A stretch of DNA of 64,000 nt. It comes from Saccharomyces uvarum. Its lineage: Eukaryota; Ascomycota; Saccharomycetes; Saccharomycetales; Saccharomycetaceae. Numbering within the stretch: the first letter of the stretch is position 1; the number at the start of each line of letters is the position of its first letter. The notes under the pieces are model-generated. The model had not been told where the DNA came from. It saw nothing but the letters and a program-made list of their open reading frames with translations, and did not search any database. The stretch spans positions 62,001 through 126,000 of the forward strand of contig OX365931.1 of the NCBI GenBank assembly GCA_947243795.1, in the 5' to 3' direction. This document shows, one piece after another, positions 50,333 to 61,098 of this stretch. The position numbers were made by a program, and so were the translations under genes.

Positions 50333-50768
50333 TTTCGCGTGATGTTATTCAATACCACTACTAAAGTAAGCATAATATAATAGTAATATTTCTAATAATA
50401 TATAAAAACCGTTCCACCTAATGTCCTATAGATACGTATATATATCACGATATACATCTAATAACCTGTATTAAATATAATATCTTTAAGCGCCCTTCTC
50501 TTCATTTTACTACCAGCTAATATTTAGCCGCCAATAGCTGATGTATTCTGCGAGCATTTGAAAAGTCATTAGGAACGAAATAGGACTTTTAATAGAAAAG
50601 TCCTGCAGGAGCCACGTACAACGCTGGCTTGAATCGCCAACAACTTTCAAAGATTGATGCAATAGAAATTTATCTCACGCAAGTTGGTGCTTCCAGAGTA
50701 TTATTTGTTGAAAACATAAATCTCACCACCATATAGCTGGTTTTCTTTTTCACCATTCTTTCTCTTAG
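50333..50768. other. Spacer between SNF3 and NUS1
   Basis: A 436 bp AT-rich region. It holds a small perfect inverted-type pair around AGGACTTTTAATAGAAAAGTCCT at about 50582-50604, possibly a hairpin. Otherwise nothing is recognised. Confidence 0.45.
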
Positions 50769-51893
50769 ATGCCCACGATGATCAAAAAAGATGATAAAAC
50801 AATGGACCCCCCTAATGAAAAGCCACATAAAAAGATCGAGAGGGATGACATTCCAGAGTCTTCCAATCACATCCCCCCTCCAGAAGCTAGTGTGTTAAGA
50901 GGTGGCAAGATGAATTCAAAAACCAGAGCCGTGAAGGCTGTTACGAGTATCATAGTAGACGCCGATGAGAAGCCCCAAAAGTTGAGCAATAAAGTCGATG
51001 GTGCCGAAAAGCAGGAGATAGGGCATTGGAGTAGTAGCATAGGTAAATTTGAGTACCTTTTCTACAAGTTTTTGCTTGTGATGCTATACATCTGTTTTGG
51101 GTTGTTTCGATACGGCCAATACCAATATAATAAGATGAAATTAAGGATCTTCAGTATTATCTACAATCATGCATACACGCCGCAATTGATTAGACAGGAT
51201 GTTGTGTCTTTGAAAAAAATTCCCAAAAGGTTAGCTGCCATATTGGAAATCAAGCCTGTTGGTGATGTTGGCGGTGGTGTTACCGGTTTATTAAATGATG
51301 CGAGTGAAATCGTTTGTTGGACTGTATCAGCCGGCATAAAACATTTGGTATTATATGATTACGACGGATTATTACAAAGAAATGTTCCAGAGTTGAGAAA
51401 GGAGATTCACTCGAATTTGGCCAAATATTTTGGACCATCTCATGTTCCAAACTATGCTGTTAAAATACCTCACTCCAACAAGACATTTTATAACTTGGAT
51501 GGAATTGAATCCGAGGCTGACAGTGGCGACGTAGTAAACGGCAACGAAGAAGGAAGCAGAATCGCCGTCGAAGTGTCTCTACTGTCCAACAGAGATGGTA
51601 GAGAGACAATTGTTGATTTAACCAAGACTATGGCTGAGTTATGCTCGATCAACGAATTAAGCGTTTCTGACATTACCATGGACTTAGTTGACTCGGAGCT
51701 AAAACAGCTAGTGGGGCCTGAACCGGATTTATTGTTGTATTTTGGGCCTTCGTTAGATTTACAAGGGTTCCCACCTTGGCATATCAGATTAACCGAATTT
51801 TATTGGGAAAGAGATAACAATGAGGTCATATACTCTGTTTTCATTCGCGGGCTAAGACAGTACGCAGGATGTAAAGTGAACGTCGGCAAATGA
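50769..51893 (+). CDS. NUS1: Nus1, regulatory subunit of cis-prenyltransferase (dolichol synthesis)
   Basis: Nus1 (the NgBR orthologue) pairs with Rer2 or Srt1 to make the long polyprenyl diphosphates used for dolichol, needed for N-glycosylation in the ER. The 374-residue length matches S. cerevisiae. A hydrophilic N-terminus of about 95 residues (MPTMIKKDDK) precedes one membrane segment at about 98-116 (LFYKFLLVMLYICFGLF). The C-terminal cis-prenyltransferase-like fold spans about 150-374, including KHLVLYDYDG, LSNRDGRETIVDLTK and DLLLYFGP. As expected for this subunit class it lacks the catalytic Asp of the active partner. The end GLRQYAGCKVNVGK is the conserved C-terminal motif region that helps catalysis in trans. 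Confidence 0.97.
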   Translation: MPTMIKKDDKTMDPPNEKPHKKIERDDIPESSNHIPPPEASVLRGGKMNSKTRAVKAVTSIIVDADEKPQKLSNKVDGAEKQEIGHWSSSIGKFEYLFYKFLLVMLYICFGLFRYGQYQYNKMKLRIFSIIYNHAYTPQLIRQDVVSLKKIPKRLAAILEIKPVGDVGGGVTGLLNDASEIVCWTVSAGIKHLVLYDYDGLLQRNVPELRKEIHSNLAKYFGPSHVPNYAVKIPHSNKTFYNLDGIESEADSGDVVNGNEEGSRIAVEVSLLSNRDGRETIVDLTKTMAELCSINELSVSDITMDLVDSELKQLVGPEPDLLLYFGPSLDLQGFPPWHIRLTEFYWERDNNEVIYSVFIRGLRQYAGCKVNVGK

Positions 51894-52401
51894 TGCTCAA
51901 GAATTTATTAGCATCATTAAGTCCTTTGCTCGACCTCCGGTTTTGCACATTCTATCCTCGTCTGATACATCATAAAAAAGTCGTTAAACAAAAATATATA
52001 ATAGTAGTAATAATGATAATGATAGCAATAATTCCATGCTAGCTACATAGTTGCAAATTTTAACAGATTAGTAGAAAAAGTCTAGCAGTACAGCCAAAAA
52101 GTAGCCAATATTATGATAATACTAATACCATTGTCGAAAAGTTGTTATTACCCTTCCGTAGTTCTTTTCTTTTCGCGTTGCAAATCACATATAACGAGGT
52201 GCCGTATATTTGTCAAACAAAAAAAAAATCGAGATCGAAAAATGGAAAAACAGAGAGAACGGAATTTCTGACACGTTCTCGATCTACTTGTTTATCCAGA
52301 GAGATTTGATAAATCTTCGCATATCAAAAGTTGTTTTTATTTTAGAGCTTTTGACATTGAAGGTGTAAGAAAGAACTCAAGCAGGTTTAATATAATTAAA
52401 A
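51894..52401. other. ARF1 promoter region
   Basis: A 508 bp AT-rich spacer. There is a run of AATAGTAGTAATAATGATAATGATAG near 52001-52026 and a poly(A) AAAAAAAAA near 52220. ARF1 promoter elements are not assignable from sequence. Confidence 0.45.
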
Positions 52402-52947
52402 ATGGGTTTGTTTGCCTCGAAGTTGTTCAGTAACCTTTTTGGTAACAAGGAAATGCGTATTCTTATGGTGGGTCTAGATGGTGCTGGTAAGACCACCGTT
52501 TTGTACAAGTTGAAATTGGGTGAGGTCATCACTACCATTCCAACAATCGGTTTCAATGTTGAAACTGTCCAATATAAGAACATTGCATTCACCGTCTGGG
52601 ATGTCGGTGGACAAGACAGAATTAGATCTCTATGGAGACATTATTACAGAAACACTGAAGGTGTTATTTTCGTTGTTGATTCCAACGATAGATCGCGTAT
52701 TGGTGAAGCTAGAGAAGTCATGCAAAGAATGTTGAACGAAGATGAATTGAGAAATGCCGCTTGGTTGGTTTTCGCTAACAAACAAGATTTGCCAGAAGCT
52801 ATGTCTGCTGCTGAAATCACCGAAAAGTTAGGTTTACATTCTATTAGAAACCGTCCATGGTTCATCCAAGCCACCTGTGCTACCTCAGGTGAGGGTTTGT
52901 ACGAAGGTTTGGAATGGTTAAGTAACAGTTTGAAAAACTCGACTTAA
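52402..52947 (+). CDS. ARF1: ADP-ribosylation factor Arf1, vesicle-coat GTPase
   Basis: Arf1 is the small GTPase that recruits COPI and clathrin adaptors to Golgi membranes. The 181-residue product is complete. Gly2 follows the initiator Met for N-myristoylation ([10 protein letters not shown]), and the N-terminal amphipathic helix is intact. GTP-binding motifs: GLDGAGKT (24-31), switch I with [19 protein letters not shown] (66-72, catalytic Gln71), NKQD (126-129) and CATSGEG near 159-165. Codon bias is strong, as for a highly expressed protein. A near-identical paralogue (ARF2) exists in Saccharomyces. The position after NUS1 and before RPL35A fixes this copy as ARF1. Confidence 0.98.
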   Translation: MGLFASKLFSNLFGNKEMRILMVGLDGAGKTTVLYKLKLGEVITTIPTIGFNVETVQYKNIAFTVWDVGGQDRIRSLWRHYYRNTEGVIFVVDSNDRSRIGEAREVMQRMLNEDELRNAAWLVFANKQDLPEAMSAAEITEKLGLHSIRNRPWFIQATCATSGEGLYEGLEWLSNSLKNST

Positions 52948-53744
52948 ATTCAAGAACATGTATCACATACGCTTGTATAAACTAAATGGAAAATAAAGAT
53001 TAAGAACGAAGGAGGCCAAAGTCGATGGATTTATTGACAGTCTTGAGCCACCACATATAGATTTAGTGTAAAAGCAATAAAAAACCAAGAAAAGAGAACA
53101 AAAATAGAACTGAAAAAACCTAACTAGTATAATACTACTTTAACTATTAATATAAAGCTGATATAAATACAAACAGATATATCATATATTTAGGACACGA
53201 AATATGCGATGCGGTAAATATTTGATCTATTGCCCCCCAGAGTCCCGATTTACGTATGAACACGTTGCTATTTGGTTAACTGCGCTTTCAAAATTGCTCC
53301 AGTACCCGATCTTTAGATCAAAACTTAGAAACTATAATATGGCGCTGAAATTCATTATGTATATGTCTGTAGAAAAATTTCTATCTTTGCTCAACAACTA
53401 ATCATCCCAGTAACAAAAGGTACGTCAAACCAAAGACTACCAAACCATATTTATCACCCATGCATCTCTGTAACCCAGACCTTTTTTACTTTACTTTCTT
53501 TTTCTTCAATTGTTTGCCGTTTTTTTTACCGCCGCAAAAAATGTAGGGTGAGTCCGGGTGAATTCACCTCATCTTGTGCTAGTATCCCCCATGCACTGGC
53601 AGGCGGAACTAGGCAGGATTCCAGCATCAATTTTGCAAAATTCATACCAGAATAATTGGTACATGTAAGATGATGCTGAAAACATGCGCTTAATTAGAGC
53701 TTTTATTGTCCATAGAAAAGGTACAGTGAGACATTATATTCGAA
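52948..53744. promoter_or_regulatory. ARF1 3' region and RPL35A promoter with Rap1-like sites
   Basis: A Rap1-like site ATCACCCATGCATC lies at about 53453-53466 (consensus ACACCCRYACAY), followed by a T-rich tract (53481-53530). This is the usual ribosomal-protein promoter layout, about 280 bp before the ATG. Weaker GGGTG-core sequences follow at 53545-53560. A 65-codon open frame at 53204-53401 is probably chance. Confidence 0.6.
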
Positions 53745-54609
53745 ATGGTATGTTTGACAGCGAACAGATAACAAAAATGAGACAACTGCTGAGATGAGAG
53801 ATGATTGTAATATACTAAAGCCAGAACGAACCTGAAAACCGTGAAGACGTGGAATTTAACTTCATCAGGCAAAGACGTATACCCAAGCTCAGCTAAAATA
53901 CATGGAATAAGAGATTAGGAATATAGCAAGCTGTCAATAGGAAAGGCTAGCAACAACCTGTGTACGAACCCTAACCGTTCAAGGACCGACGGGGGTGTGA
54001 GCTGAATAGCTACATTTAGTAGTATTGGTAAATTTCAGAAACATTAACCTGGATGAATATGTGAAAAAAATTAGGAGCAGGATGAAGCCATCGATTCTGT
54101 AAAGGAATTATTGATATTGTTTCCTCCGTTTTGCAAAGAATGTTTCTTTGGCAGTTCTCGTAATTTCAATATAAGATAGAAATGAAATACTAACTAAATT
54201 TAATATTTGGAATGCTACCATTTCAATTATTTTTGTTTATTTTTAACAGGCCGGTGTTAAAACTTACGAACTAAGAACCAAATCCAAGGAACAATTGGCT
54301 TCCCAATTGGTTGACTTGAAAAAGGAATTGGCTGAATTGAAGGTCCAAAAGTTGTCCAAGCCATCTTTGCCAAAGATCAAGACCGTCAGAAAGAGCATTG
54401 CTTGTGTCTTGACCATCATCAACGAACAACAAAGAGAAGCTGTCAGACAATTATACAAGGGTAAGAAGTACCAACCAAAGGACTTGAGAGCCAAGAAGAC
54501 CAGAGCTTTGAGAAGAGCTTTGACCAAGTTCGAAGCTTCCCAAGTTACTGAAAAGCAAAAGAAGAAGCAAATCGCTTTCCCACAAAGAAAGTACGCTATT
54601 AAGGCTTAA
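53745..54609 (+). CDS. RPL35A: Ribosomal protein L35 (uL29), RPL35A; ATG-only first exon
   Basis: This is a large-subunit protein near the exit tunnel, where it contacts nascent chains and export factors. The gene is spliced. Exon 1 is just the start codon, 53745-53747. The intron is 53748-54249 and exon 2 is 54250-54609, beginning AGVKTYELRTKSKEQLAS. The joined product has 120 residues, the exact family length, ending FPQRKYAIKA. Exon 2 uses almost only preferred codons. An in-frame ATG-less reading explains why the exon 2 frame alone looks too short. The paralogue RPL35B lies elsewhere in Saccharomyces genomes. Confidence 0.97.
53748..54249 (+). other. RPL35A intron
   Basis: The 502 nt intron has the 5' splice site GTATGT at 53748-53753, the branch site TACTAAC at 54188-54194 and the acceptor AACAG ending at 54249, preceded by a T-rich stretch. 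The branch-to-acceptor distance is about 55 nt. No snoRNA is recognisable inside it. Confidence 0.95.
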
Positions 54610-54802
54610 TCGAAAGTTTAATTATATACTATCATTATCTATAATTCCAACTTCTTTACGTTTTTCTAGTACCTTTTAAATAATAGTTAAATTAAAAACA
54701 TTTTCATTGAAAACACCTAAGGATATGACGTTACAGGGGAAGATAAAAGGTAAACTCTGGTTACATGTATAGAGGTCTGTATATTATCTATTTTTTTATC
54801 AC

Positions 54803-57688
54803 TTAATTTTTTGATTTAGTTTTAGCTTCCTCCTTCTTTTGTTTTTTGAAATCAATGATTCTTTGTCTTAGTTCTTCATTAGGTTTCACATCATCTAACT
54901 TTAAGGGCATTCTATTAAATGGGTCAGTAGAGTCGCTTAGAAGATGCGCTTTGATTGTACTTCTATCAATATTCATCTTAGATGCTGGCAAAGTGACAGG
55001 GTCCTTCATGATTGTGTACATTAAAGGATCCAAAAACTCGTCAGGAACATCGCCGTACTCGAGGTCTTCTTCTTCATCAGCCTTCCTCTGTTCTTCGGCT
55101 TTGTTAGCGAAATGTAATAGTTTCTCAACAAACTCTTGAGATACTAAACCTGTCTTTCTACCAAGAATGTCAACAGCACGGACGAAAAGATTTCTATTGA
55201 AAGACCTTTCATCTTTAGCAACAGCGCTGATGAACTCTGTTTGTTCGGAAAGATTGATGTAAACAGTTGTTAAAGCCTTTAACAAATCCTTTGGATTGAA
55301 TGAATAACTTTGTGGGTCCTTCACTTTCAATTCTCCACATTTAGGCCCAACCAATGATTCTAAATTATAGTTTAGCATACTGGCCAATCTATATACAATT
55401 TCTGGTGTGACAAATGCTGCTGGTATATCTTTTGAGTAAATTTCAAACAGCTTCATGGATTTATCAGCTAGCCCACATGATGACTTGGCTTGCCTTGAAG
55501 CGGACGCTAGTCTCGTTTGCAATTCTTTGTCTTCTTCCTCTCTTGTTGGCGGCGCTCCTCTTGCACGATTATCCAGCTCATTTTGGATATTATGCACCTC
55601 GGCTAAGTTGCTTAAACCTTCATCTAATAAGAAAGTCAAATCATTTAACATACGAGCCACAAATCGCACGAAGAAATCAGCGTTGTTTAGGGATTGCCAT
55701 ATTAACTGGTTTTTGTACAATGGTATCTTGTAGTAGAGTTCCTCCAAAATGATTGAAATGCTATATCTACTATTAAATTTATCATAAAATTGTGAAGAAG
55801 AACCCGTCTTTTCGACAATAACGTAGAAATCTAACAGGGCATATAGTAGATTTTTGCTTACCAATTGGTCATTCTCAAATATATCCATCATAAACCCTGG
55901 AGAATTATCTGTTAATGGCATAGCACCAACGCTCAATAATTGCACGAGTTTACCCTTCAGATGTGGGTTGGAAACCAATTCTGGGCAACGAAGGATCATT
56001 GTTGTGAACTCAACAAATGATCCTAAGCGTGGATTTCTAAAAATTGGGGAGGTTTGGTATTTAGAGATGTAAAGGGAATAATTGATTGGTCCTTCAACAA
56101 CAAATTCTGGGTAGTATTTGAAAGGCACTGGAGCATGTGCTCTCAAAAAATCGGCATTATCCACGTTTTCGACACCTATTTGATCGGGAATCAATGGTAA
56201 TTTAATTTCCTGGAACGGAAATGCGTGCTTAGGGTCCACAACACGAATCAAAAAAGTAGATGCGCCGCAAATGAAATCAAACACCTCTAGTTGCAAAGAT
56301 CTATGTGAAAAAAATCCCTGCAGAGCAAATCGCAACGATTCTGTTGTTTTTAATGCCTTCTCCATCTTGGATAGCTGTGCTGTTACAAATCTTGCAAAGA
56401 CATCATGACTTGCAGCAATCTTTTTCACTTTCTCGATCTCTTGTTTTAGCGATTTTATTTCAGACCCCATTTTCTCTTCAAATGATAATGTACCTCCGAG
56501 ACCATAATGCAGGTAAGTTAGAGTTAAGAAGAAGCAATCCGATATGAAGTTGGGCTTGGCGTCCGCAGTTTTTCTATTCTTGTCATAAAATGCATCGGCC
56601 TCTTTATAGTCTGAATTTAGGCGTGTCTCCTCTGACAGGTCAATGAAGAGGCTTGGGTTATTGAAGTAGTTTTCATCGATCTTATCAATTTTCTTGAATG
56701 AAACATCTAGGAACGGTTGAGAAAACTTAACTAATAGTAAAGTGATATTCGACATGAATCCATTAGAAGATAACTCCTTGAATGGGGGACGATCAGCTTT
56801 GCGTAAATGATTTTTATTAGCAATATGAGCAAAATAGCTTATCATATCAGTTCTTGAATCTAGAGATCCACGCACAAGCTTATCAACAATGAAAAACAGT
56901 CTATCCATAACAACTTTATGTTCTGCTTGTAAAGATTCGTGGATCATAGCTGTTTGTTGTTTGGAGCGTAAGAGATTGTCACCGTAATTACGAATTGCAA
57001 CTGCAGCATCTATGGGGGAAAGGGATAAAATAGGCCCTAATATTGTTTGCTTTTCGAAGAACTGTGGCTTACAGTTGTAACTAGCAAAAAATCCTTCTAT
57101 CTTAGTAAAGATTTCCGCAATAGGTTTAAATGTGACAAATAATTCAAATAGGGTAAGAACGCTATTGTATGTCACCGAATCGTTCAAATCAAAATGGCTG
57201 ACGTGCTTATTACAGTACTCTGATAATGTTGGAAAAAAGGCATTAAGCAAATCTAAAGCAGTACCTTCTAAGATGGCTCTTTGTATGATTTGAGAAAGGA
57301 AATCAGTATATACATTTACATTGGAGACGATTTCAGTAATGTAATTGATGAAAGCGCCATTCATGCAGAAATTTTCGATTTGTAATGCAACAACACCATA
57401 ACCGATGACAAGACGATCAATCTCCTGGAAAATGGTATGCAATGACTCGGCATTGGGTTTGTTTTTGGTAATTCTCTTTTGTTGCTGATTACGGCGAAAA
57501 CAGTCATTCAAATATTCAAAAGGTTTGGTGAGCATCTCATTTTCAGTTAATTGGTACAACAATAGCGTATCAATAAAGTCAATCCCGAGGGTTGAGCCCT
57601 TGGGAACTTCCTCGGATTTCAATAAGAAATAGCCACGGGAATCGGCAGGATCTGTGGTGATTTGCAAAATATCTTCGATGGCAGTCAT
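54803..57688 (-). CDS. UFD2: Ufd2, U-box ubiquitin chain-elongation factor (E4)
   Basis: Ufd2 extends ubiquitin chains on substrates handled by Cdc48 and passes them to the proteasome via Rad23 and Dsk2. The 961-residue length equals that of S. cerevisiae. Most of the protein is the alpha-helical Ufd2 core (about 1-875), with blocks such as HAPVPFKYYPEFVVEGPINYS, MPLTDNSPGFMMDIFEND and FYVIVEKTGSSSQFYDKFN. The C-terminal U-box is at about 880-955: VPDEFLDPLMYTIMKDPVTL, then MNIDRSTIKAHLLSDSTDPFNRMPL in two recognisable halves. It lacks zinc ligands, as U-boxes do. A Lys-rich tail ends the protein. Confidence 0.98.
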   Translation of the reverse strand: MTAIEDILQITTDPADSRGYFLLKSEEVPKGSTLGIDFIDTLLLYQLTENEMLTKPFEYLNDCFRRNQQQKRITKNKPNAESLHTIFQEIDRLVIGYGVVALQIENFCMNGAFINYITEIVSNVNVYTDFLSQIIQRAILEGTALDLLNAFFPTLSEYCNKHVSHFDLNDSVTYNSVLTLFELFVTFKPIAEIFTKIEGFFASYNCKPQFFEKQTILGPILSLSPIDAAVAIRNYGDNLLRSKQQTAMIHESLQAEHKVVMDRLFFIVDKLVRGSLDSRTDMISYFAHIANKNHLRKADRPPFKELSSNGFMSNITLLLVKFSQPFLDVSFKKIDKIDENYFNNPSLFIDLSEETRLNSDYKEADAFYDKNRKTADAKPNFISDCFFLTLTYLHYGLGGTLSFEEKMGSEIKSLKQEIEKVKKIAASHDVFARFVTAQLSKMEKALKTTESLRFALQGFFSHRSLQLEVFDFICGASTFLIRVVDPKHAFPFQEIKLPLIPDQIGVENVDNADFLRAHAPVPFKYYPEFVVEGPINYSLYISKYQTSPIFRNPRLGSFVEFTTMILRCPELVSNPHLKGKLVQLLSVGAMPLTDNSPGFMMDIFENDQLVSKNLLYALLDFYVIVEKTGSSSQFYDKFNSRYSISIILEELYYKIPLYKNQLIWQSLNNADFFVRFVARMLNDLTFLLDEGLSNLAEVHNIQNELDNRARGAPPTREEEDKELQTRLASASRQAKSSCGLADKSMKLFEIYSKDIPAAFVTPEIVYRLASMLNYNLESLVGPKCGELKVKDPQSYSFNPKDLLKALTTVYINLSEQTEFISAVAKDERSFNRNLFVRAVDILGRKTGLVSQEFVEKLLHFANKAEEQRKADEEEDLEYGDVPDEFLDPLMYTIMKDPVTLPASKMNIDRSTIKAHLLSDSTDPFNRMPLKLDDVKPNEELRQRIIDFKKQKKEEAKTKSKN

Positions 57689-58346
57689 ATGAAGTAAAGT
57701 ATGATGGTTGGGGTTGTGGAACTCGAGTTTGGTTAAAAAGCTAACTTTTTTTCCCCTTGAAACAATCAGTGGCCAATTTTACCCTTTCAAATGTTAAGCA
57801 GGATTTTTTGATCAATATAAAATGATAACGTCGTGGCGGCAACAAGTAATTCAACACTATGTATAGGTTAAAATATAAATAATTTAACTTTTGCTAACAG
57901 GATGACTGCGGTATATGTATAATTAGGATTATTACCTTACAATAGTTGCGATCTAGTTATAACTCTATCCACCTTTCGTAATAAGGACCGAACTATCGCC
58001 TCAGACGAATAATGGCAGAATAGCGTCCTCGACGAAAGAATGCATGATTAAGAGCAAAATAAATGGTGATTCAATAAGAGAAAGAACTGGGTGGAGAGCA
58101 GCTGGAGAGCATTACATGCGGTTGGCTTATCTACTTCTTCTTTCTCAGCATAAATTGATAAAACTTGGCGTGGGCAATTGAGCCATTATTGTAGCAGTAA
58201 ATTGTGCTGACGGTATGTGGAAACGTGCATCTTCGATTCCAACAATATTTTATTTTACTTTTACTTTAAAGTTATTTCCTGTCGTACTAACAACCATAAT
58301 ATGTAAAGTCTTTTTCTGTTCATAAGGAATTAAACAAACGCAAGGG
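57689..58346. other. Divergent UFD2/RBS1 promoter region
   Basis: A 658 bp region between divergent genes. It is AT-rich with no tRNA, repeat or clear factor site. A GGTGGAGAGCAGCTGGAGAGC direct repeat-like stretch lies near 58090-58110. Confidence 0.45.
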
Positions 58347-59711
58347 ATGACGGTACTAAACTCTGAAAACTGGGGATTGACGCCTGCTATGGAAACAGGT
58401 CTGTTCCAGAGACCACAAGACCGAGTCTTTATCATAGAGTTGGAGAATTCCATAGTGTCTTTCATTAACTCGAACACCGAATCATTTCAATTAAGACCAA
58501 TGAACTCGTATTACAGGCTTTTGTCGCATCAAATAGCTGAATATCACAATTTGAATCATGTCTTGGCAAGAACTCAGGACAGTTGTGTGATTCTTTTTAA
58601 AGGTGAGAATTTCCAAAAAATAGAAGGCAAACCACTGCTGCAAGAATTACAACGGAGCAAATCAGAAGAATCCGTTTCTTCAAATGAGAATGTTGATAGA
58701 TCAAACAATAACAAGACATTTCGAATTTTGAAGCGCAAAGAGGTACGTAACGATAATGATTTCAAAACAGATAATAATATAGCTACATCCGATAAGTTAG
58801 CAGCAAATCCCGTTAGAGGCCAAGAAATCGAAAATGATGATAAATCAAGTACTGATTTGGAACAAGAGAGAATCGAAAAGGAAAGACTTTATGAGCAGCG
58901 TAAACAGGAAATTTTTGACAAACTTAATAAGAATGAAGATGATGGAAAATCAATCAATAGTAGCAGTGGTAATGATAGTGACAATGAGTGGAGTGATTGG
59001 TTGGATAGTGATGATGCTAATATCCAAACCACTAATGGCACGCTAAGTTCCCCATCGCCATCGAACGCTTACACAACGGTGCAGCAAAATAAGCCTCGTC
59101 AACAATTTTATGATAGTAGAAGAGGAAGAGGAGGAAGAAGAAGGGGGGCAGGAAACTATAAAGATGTAAATCGAGGCCAAACCCGCCGGAACAAAGAAAA
59201 TGGCGGTTACCAAGCGGGATATGCTACACCTTATATGGTTTATCCACCTGCCCAGATAGGAAACAACGCTTTACCAACCTACCCAATCGTGTATAACCCA
59301 GCTTCTCCCGCTCCTTCTTCTACTTCGCCTGTGGTAATGAGTGGAAACGCAGTGTTTATGAACCCTTACATCTACAACATGAATCCGCAAGGATCGTGTC
59401 CCTTTGGTGCCCCTATGCCCATGTATCAATCATACCAGTACCAATATCAATATCCATACAATCCTCAATATCAAAATGGGCTATATAGCAATACACCAGG
59501 CTATAATTCCAATGGTTATAAAAGATCTTCAGGAAACAAGTATAACCAGTCTCATAGAAAAGACGCACCGTCAAATGAGGGCCCTGATCACAATAAGTAT
59601 AACAGCAATGAGAAGATTCCTAGCGGGAATAGCAAGGATACGCCGTCATCGGAAGACGCTAATTCAATAGAGGTCAAATTTGACAAATTGAGCATTTTTT
59701 CCGAAAAATGA
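58347..59711 (+). CDS. RBS1: Rbs1, R3H/SUZ-type protein affecting RNA polymerase III assembly
   Basis: Rbs1 was described in S. cerevisiae as a multicopy suppressor that supports assembly and nuclear import of RNA polymerase III. The 454-residue product starts MTVLNSENWGLTPAMETGLF. An R3H-like region at about 25-95 (RVFIIELENSIVSFINSN, YRLLSHQIAEYHNLNH) is followed by a charged, SUZ-like segment (about 165-205). RGG-type residues at 255-275 (RRGRGGRRRGAG) suggest RNA binding. The C-terminal 180 residues are rich in Asn, Tyr, Pro and Gln (YQSYQYQYQYPYNPQYQNG), a prion-like composition. Identity is by gene order, length and domain layout. Confidence 0.94.
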   Translation: MTVLNSENWGLTPAMETGLFQRPQDRVFIIELENSIVSFINSNTESFQLRPMNSYYRLLSHQIAEYHNLNHVLARTQDSCVILFKGENFQKIEGKPLLQELQRSKSEESVSSNENVDRSNNNKTFRILKRKEVRNDNDFKTDNNIATSDKLAANPVRGQEIENDDKSSTDLEQERIEKERLYEQRKQEIFDKLNKNEDDGKSINSSSGNDSDNEWSDWLDSDDANIQTTNGTLSSPSPSNAYTTVQQNKPRQQFYDSRRGRGGRRRGAGNYKDVNRGQTRRNKENGGYQAGYATPYMVYPPAQIGNNALPTYPIVYNPASPAPSSTSPVVMSGNAVFMNPYIYNMNPQGSCPFGAPMPMYQSYQYQYQYPYNPQYQNGLYSNTPGYNSNGYKRSSGNKYNQSHRKDAPSNEGPDHNKYNSNEKIPSGNSKDTPSSEDANSIEVKFDKLSIFSEK

Positions 59712-59961
59712 ACTATACATAACCAAAAAATAAAAAAGAAAAACGCGAAATTCTATAGAGGTTGATATATATATGTTTATTTCTGCAGTATTGAATATCA
59801 GGCAAAATTGACGTTTTGAAAAATGCATTTGAATGATAGGATAGTTTTTCTCAAAAAATTAAAGAGAAAAAAGTAACTAAACATATATTAAAGAAAGAAA
59901 ATAAGGGTTATATTAGAATGAAGTAGCGTTGTAATGAAAATGAGGGTGTAGTAAATGTAAA

Positions 59962-61098
59962 TTATAAGAAATAATCCGGTGTCTTTCTACTGACGCTAGG
60001 TTCGCCGGGTCTTACGGATGGGTCGTATTGTAAGAATTGTCTATTATGATTTTCGTCTACCTCCATGATAGCGGCCTGATTACCACATCTATAACAGTAA
60101 TTCGGAGCGCTGAAGATGGTGACCACGTTTTGCTGGTGAGTCCAAGCATAGCCATCCATGACCAGTTGATGAGCCCTTGCTATTAGTGATAGATCATTAG
60201 TATGATTGAATTGCTCACTGATGTCTTGACCAAAAGTGAAACCTGCACCTCTGGCACTGATCCCCCATCCGCCTCTATCATCAGGATCGGACCATAGGAG
60301 GTCACACATGGGGCCTTCATGAGGCACTTCCTGTATTCTGTTCAGTTCTCTGACTTGATCTATGGTCTCTATCATGGGCGAAAGACCACCATGCAGACAG
60401 AAAATCTTGTTGTCTACTAAAGCTGTAATGGGGAAATAATCGAACAGATCTGTGAACATTTTCCAAACATGTGCACTGCCGTATTTCCTTAAACATTCGT
60501 CATAGAACCCGTATACTTGAGTGATTTGTCTTGACTCGTGATTACCTCTCAGTATAGTGATTCTATGTGGGTATCTGACTTTCATGGCGACTAAATAGGA
60601 GACAGTCTCGACGGAGTAATATCCTCTATCCACGTAATCACCCATGAAAAGGTAATTGGTGTCCGGACAGGGGCCGCCGATCTTAAACAGCTCTAACAGG
60701 TCATGGAATTGACCATGCACGTCACCGCAAATGGTCACGGGGACATTGATCGGCTTGACGTTTTCTTCGAACTGTAACACGTCAACCGCCATCTTACATA
60801 GTCGAGCCACATCGTCTTCCGACAACGGTTCACACTTGCCAAGGTGCTCGATCCATTGGTCGAGCTGGTTTATATTAGTGTTGGTTAATTCTAGTGGCTT
60901 GGACGACTTATGGTCTGCTATGCCTGAGGAGCCTGGTTTGAAATCGAAATCATCTAGCTCCTCGTCGGCATCCTCGTCGTTGGCGCGCGCCTTCGTATTG
61001 TGTTTCTTGCTGTCATTGCTATGCGTGTCTTCATCCAGCGTGGGAGACAGTTGATCTTCGACGGAACCGTGCATAGGGTCATCAATTTCCATATCCAT
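59962..61098 (-). CDS. PPH22: PP2A catalytic subunit Pph22
   Basis: Pph22 is one of two nearly identical catalytic subunits of protein phosphatase 2A, acting with Tpd3 and Cdc55 or Rts1 in mitosis, morphogenesis and TOR signalling. The start is the ATG at 61098 ([12 protein letters not shown]); three earlier in-frame codons lack an ATG. That gives 378 residues. The yeast-specific acidic N-terminal extension (1-65) precedes the phosphatase core. Metal and catalytic motifs [41 protein letters not shown] and [11 protein letters not shown] are complete. The tail ends RKTPDYFL, whose Leu is carboxymethylated in this family. Paralogue PPH21 lies elsewhere in Saccharomyces. Gene order next to RBS1 indicates PPH22. 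Confidence 0.97.
   Translation of the reverse strand: MDMEIDDPMHGSVEDQLSPTLDEDTHSNDSKKHNTKARANDEDADEELDDFDFKPGSSGIADHKSSKPLELTNTNINQLDQWIEHLGKCEPLSEDDVARLCKMAVDVLQFEENVKPINVPVTICGDVHGQFHDLLELFKIGGPCPDTNYLFMGDYVDRGYYSVETVSYLVAMKVRYPHRITILRGNHESRQITQVYGFYDECLRKYGSAHVWKMFTDLFDYFPITALVDNKIFCLHGGLSPMIETIDQVRELNRIQEVPHEGPMCDLLWSDPDDRGGWGISARGAGFTFGQDISEQFNHTNDLSLIARAHQLVMDGYAWTHQQNVVTIFSAPNYCYRCGNQAAIMEVDENHNRQFLQYDPSVRPGEPSVSRKTPDYFL

Noticed and set aside
53204-53401. 65-codon open frame between ARF1 and RPL35A
   Set aside because: No similarity that I recognise; it lies in 3'/promoter sequence and is of a length expected by chance.
53748-54249. snoRNA inside the RPL35A intron
   Set aside because: No paired C/D or H/ACA boxes could be recognised.
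60731-61054. 107-codon frame antisense to PPH22
   Set aside because: Shadow of a highly conserved coding region with biased codons.
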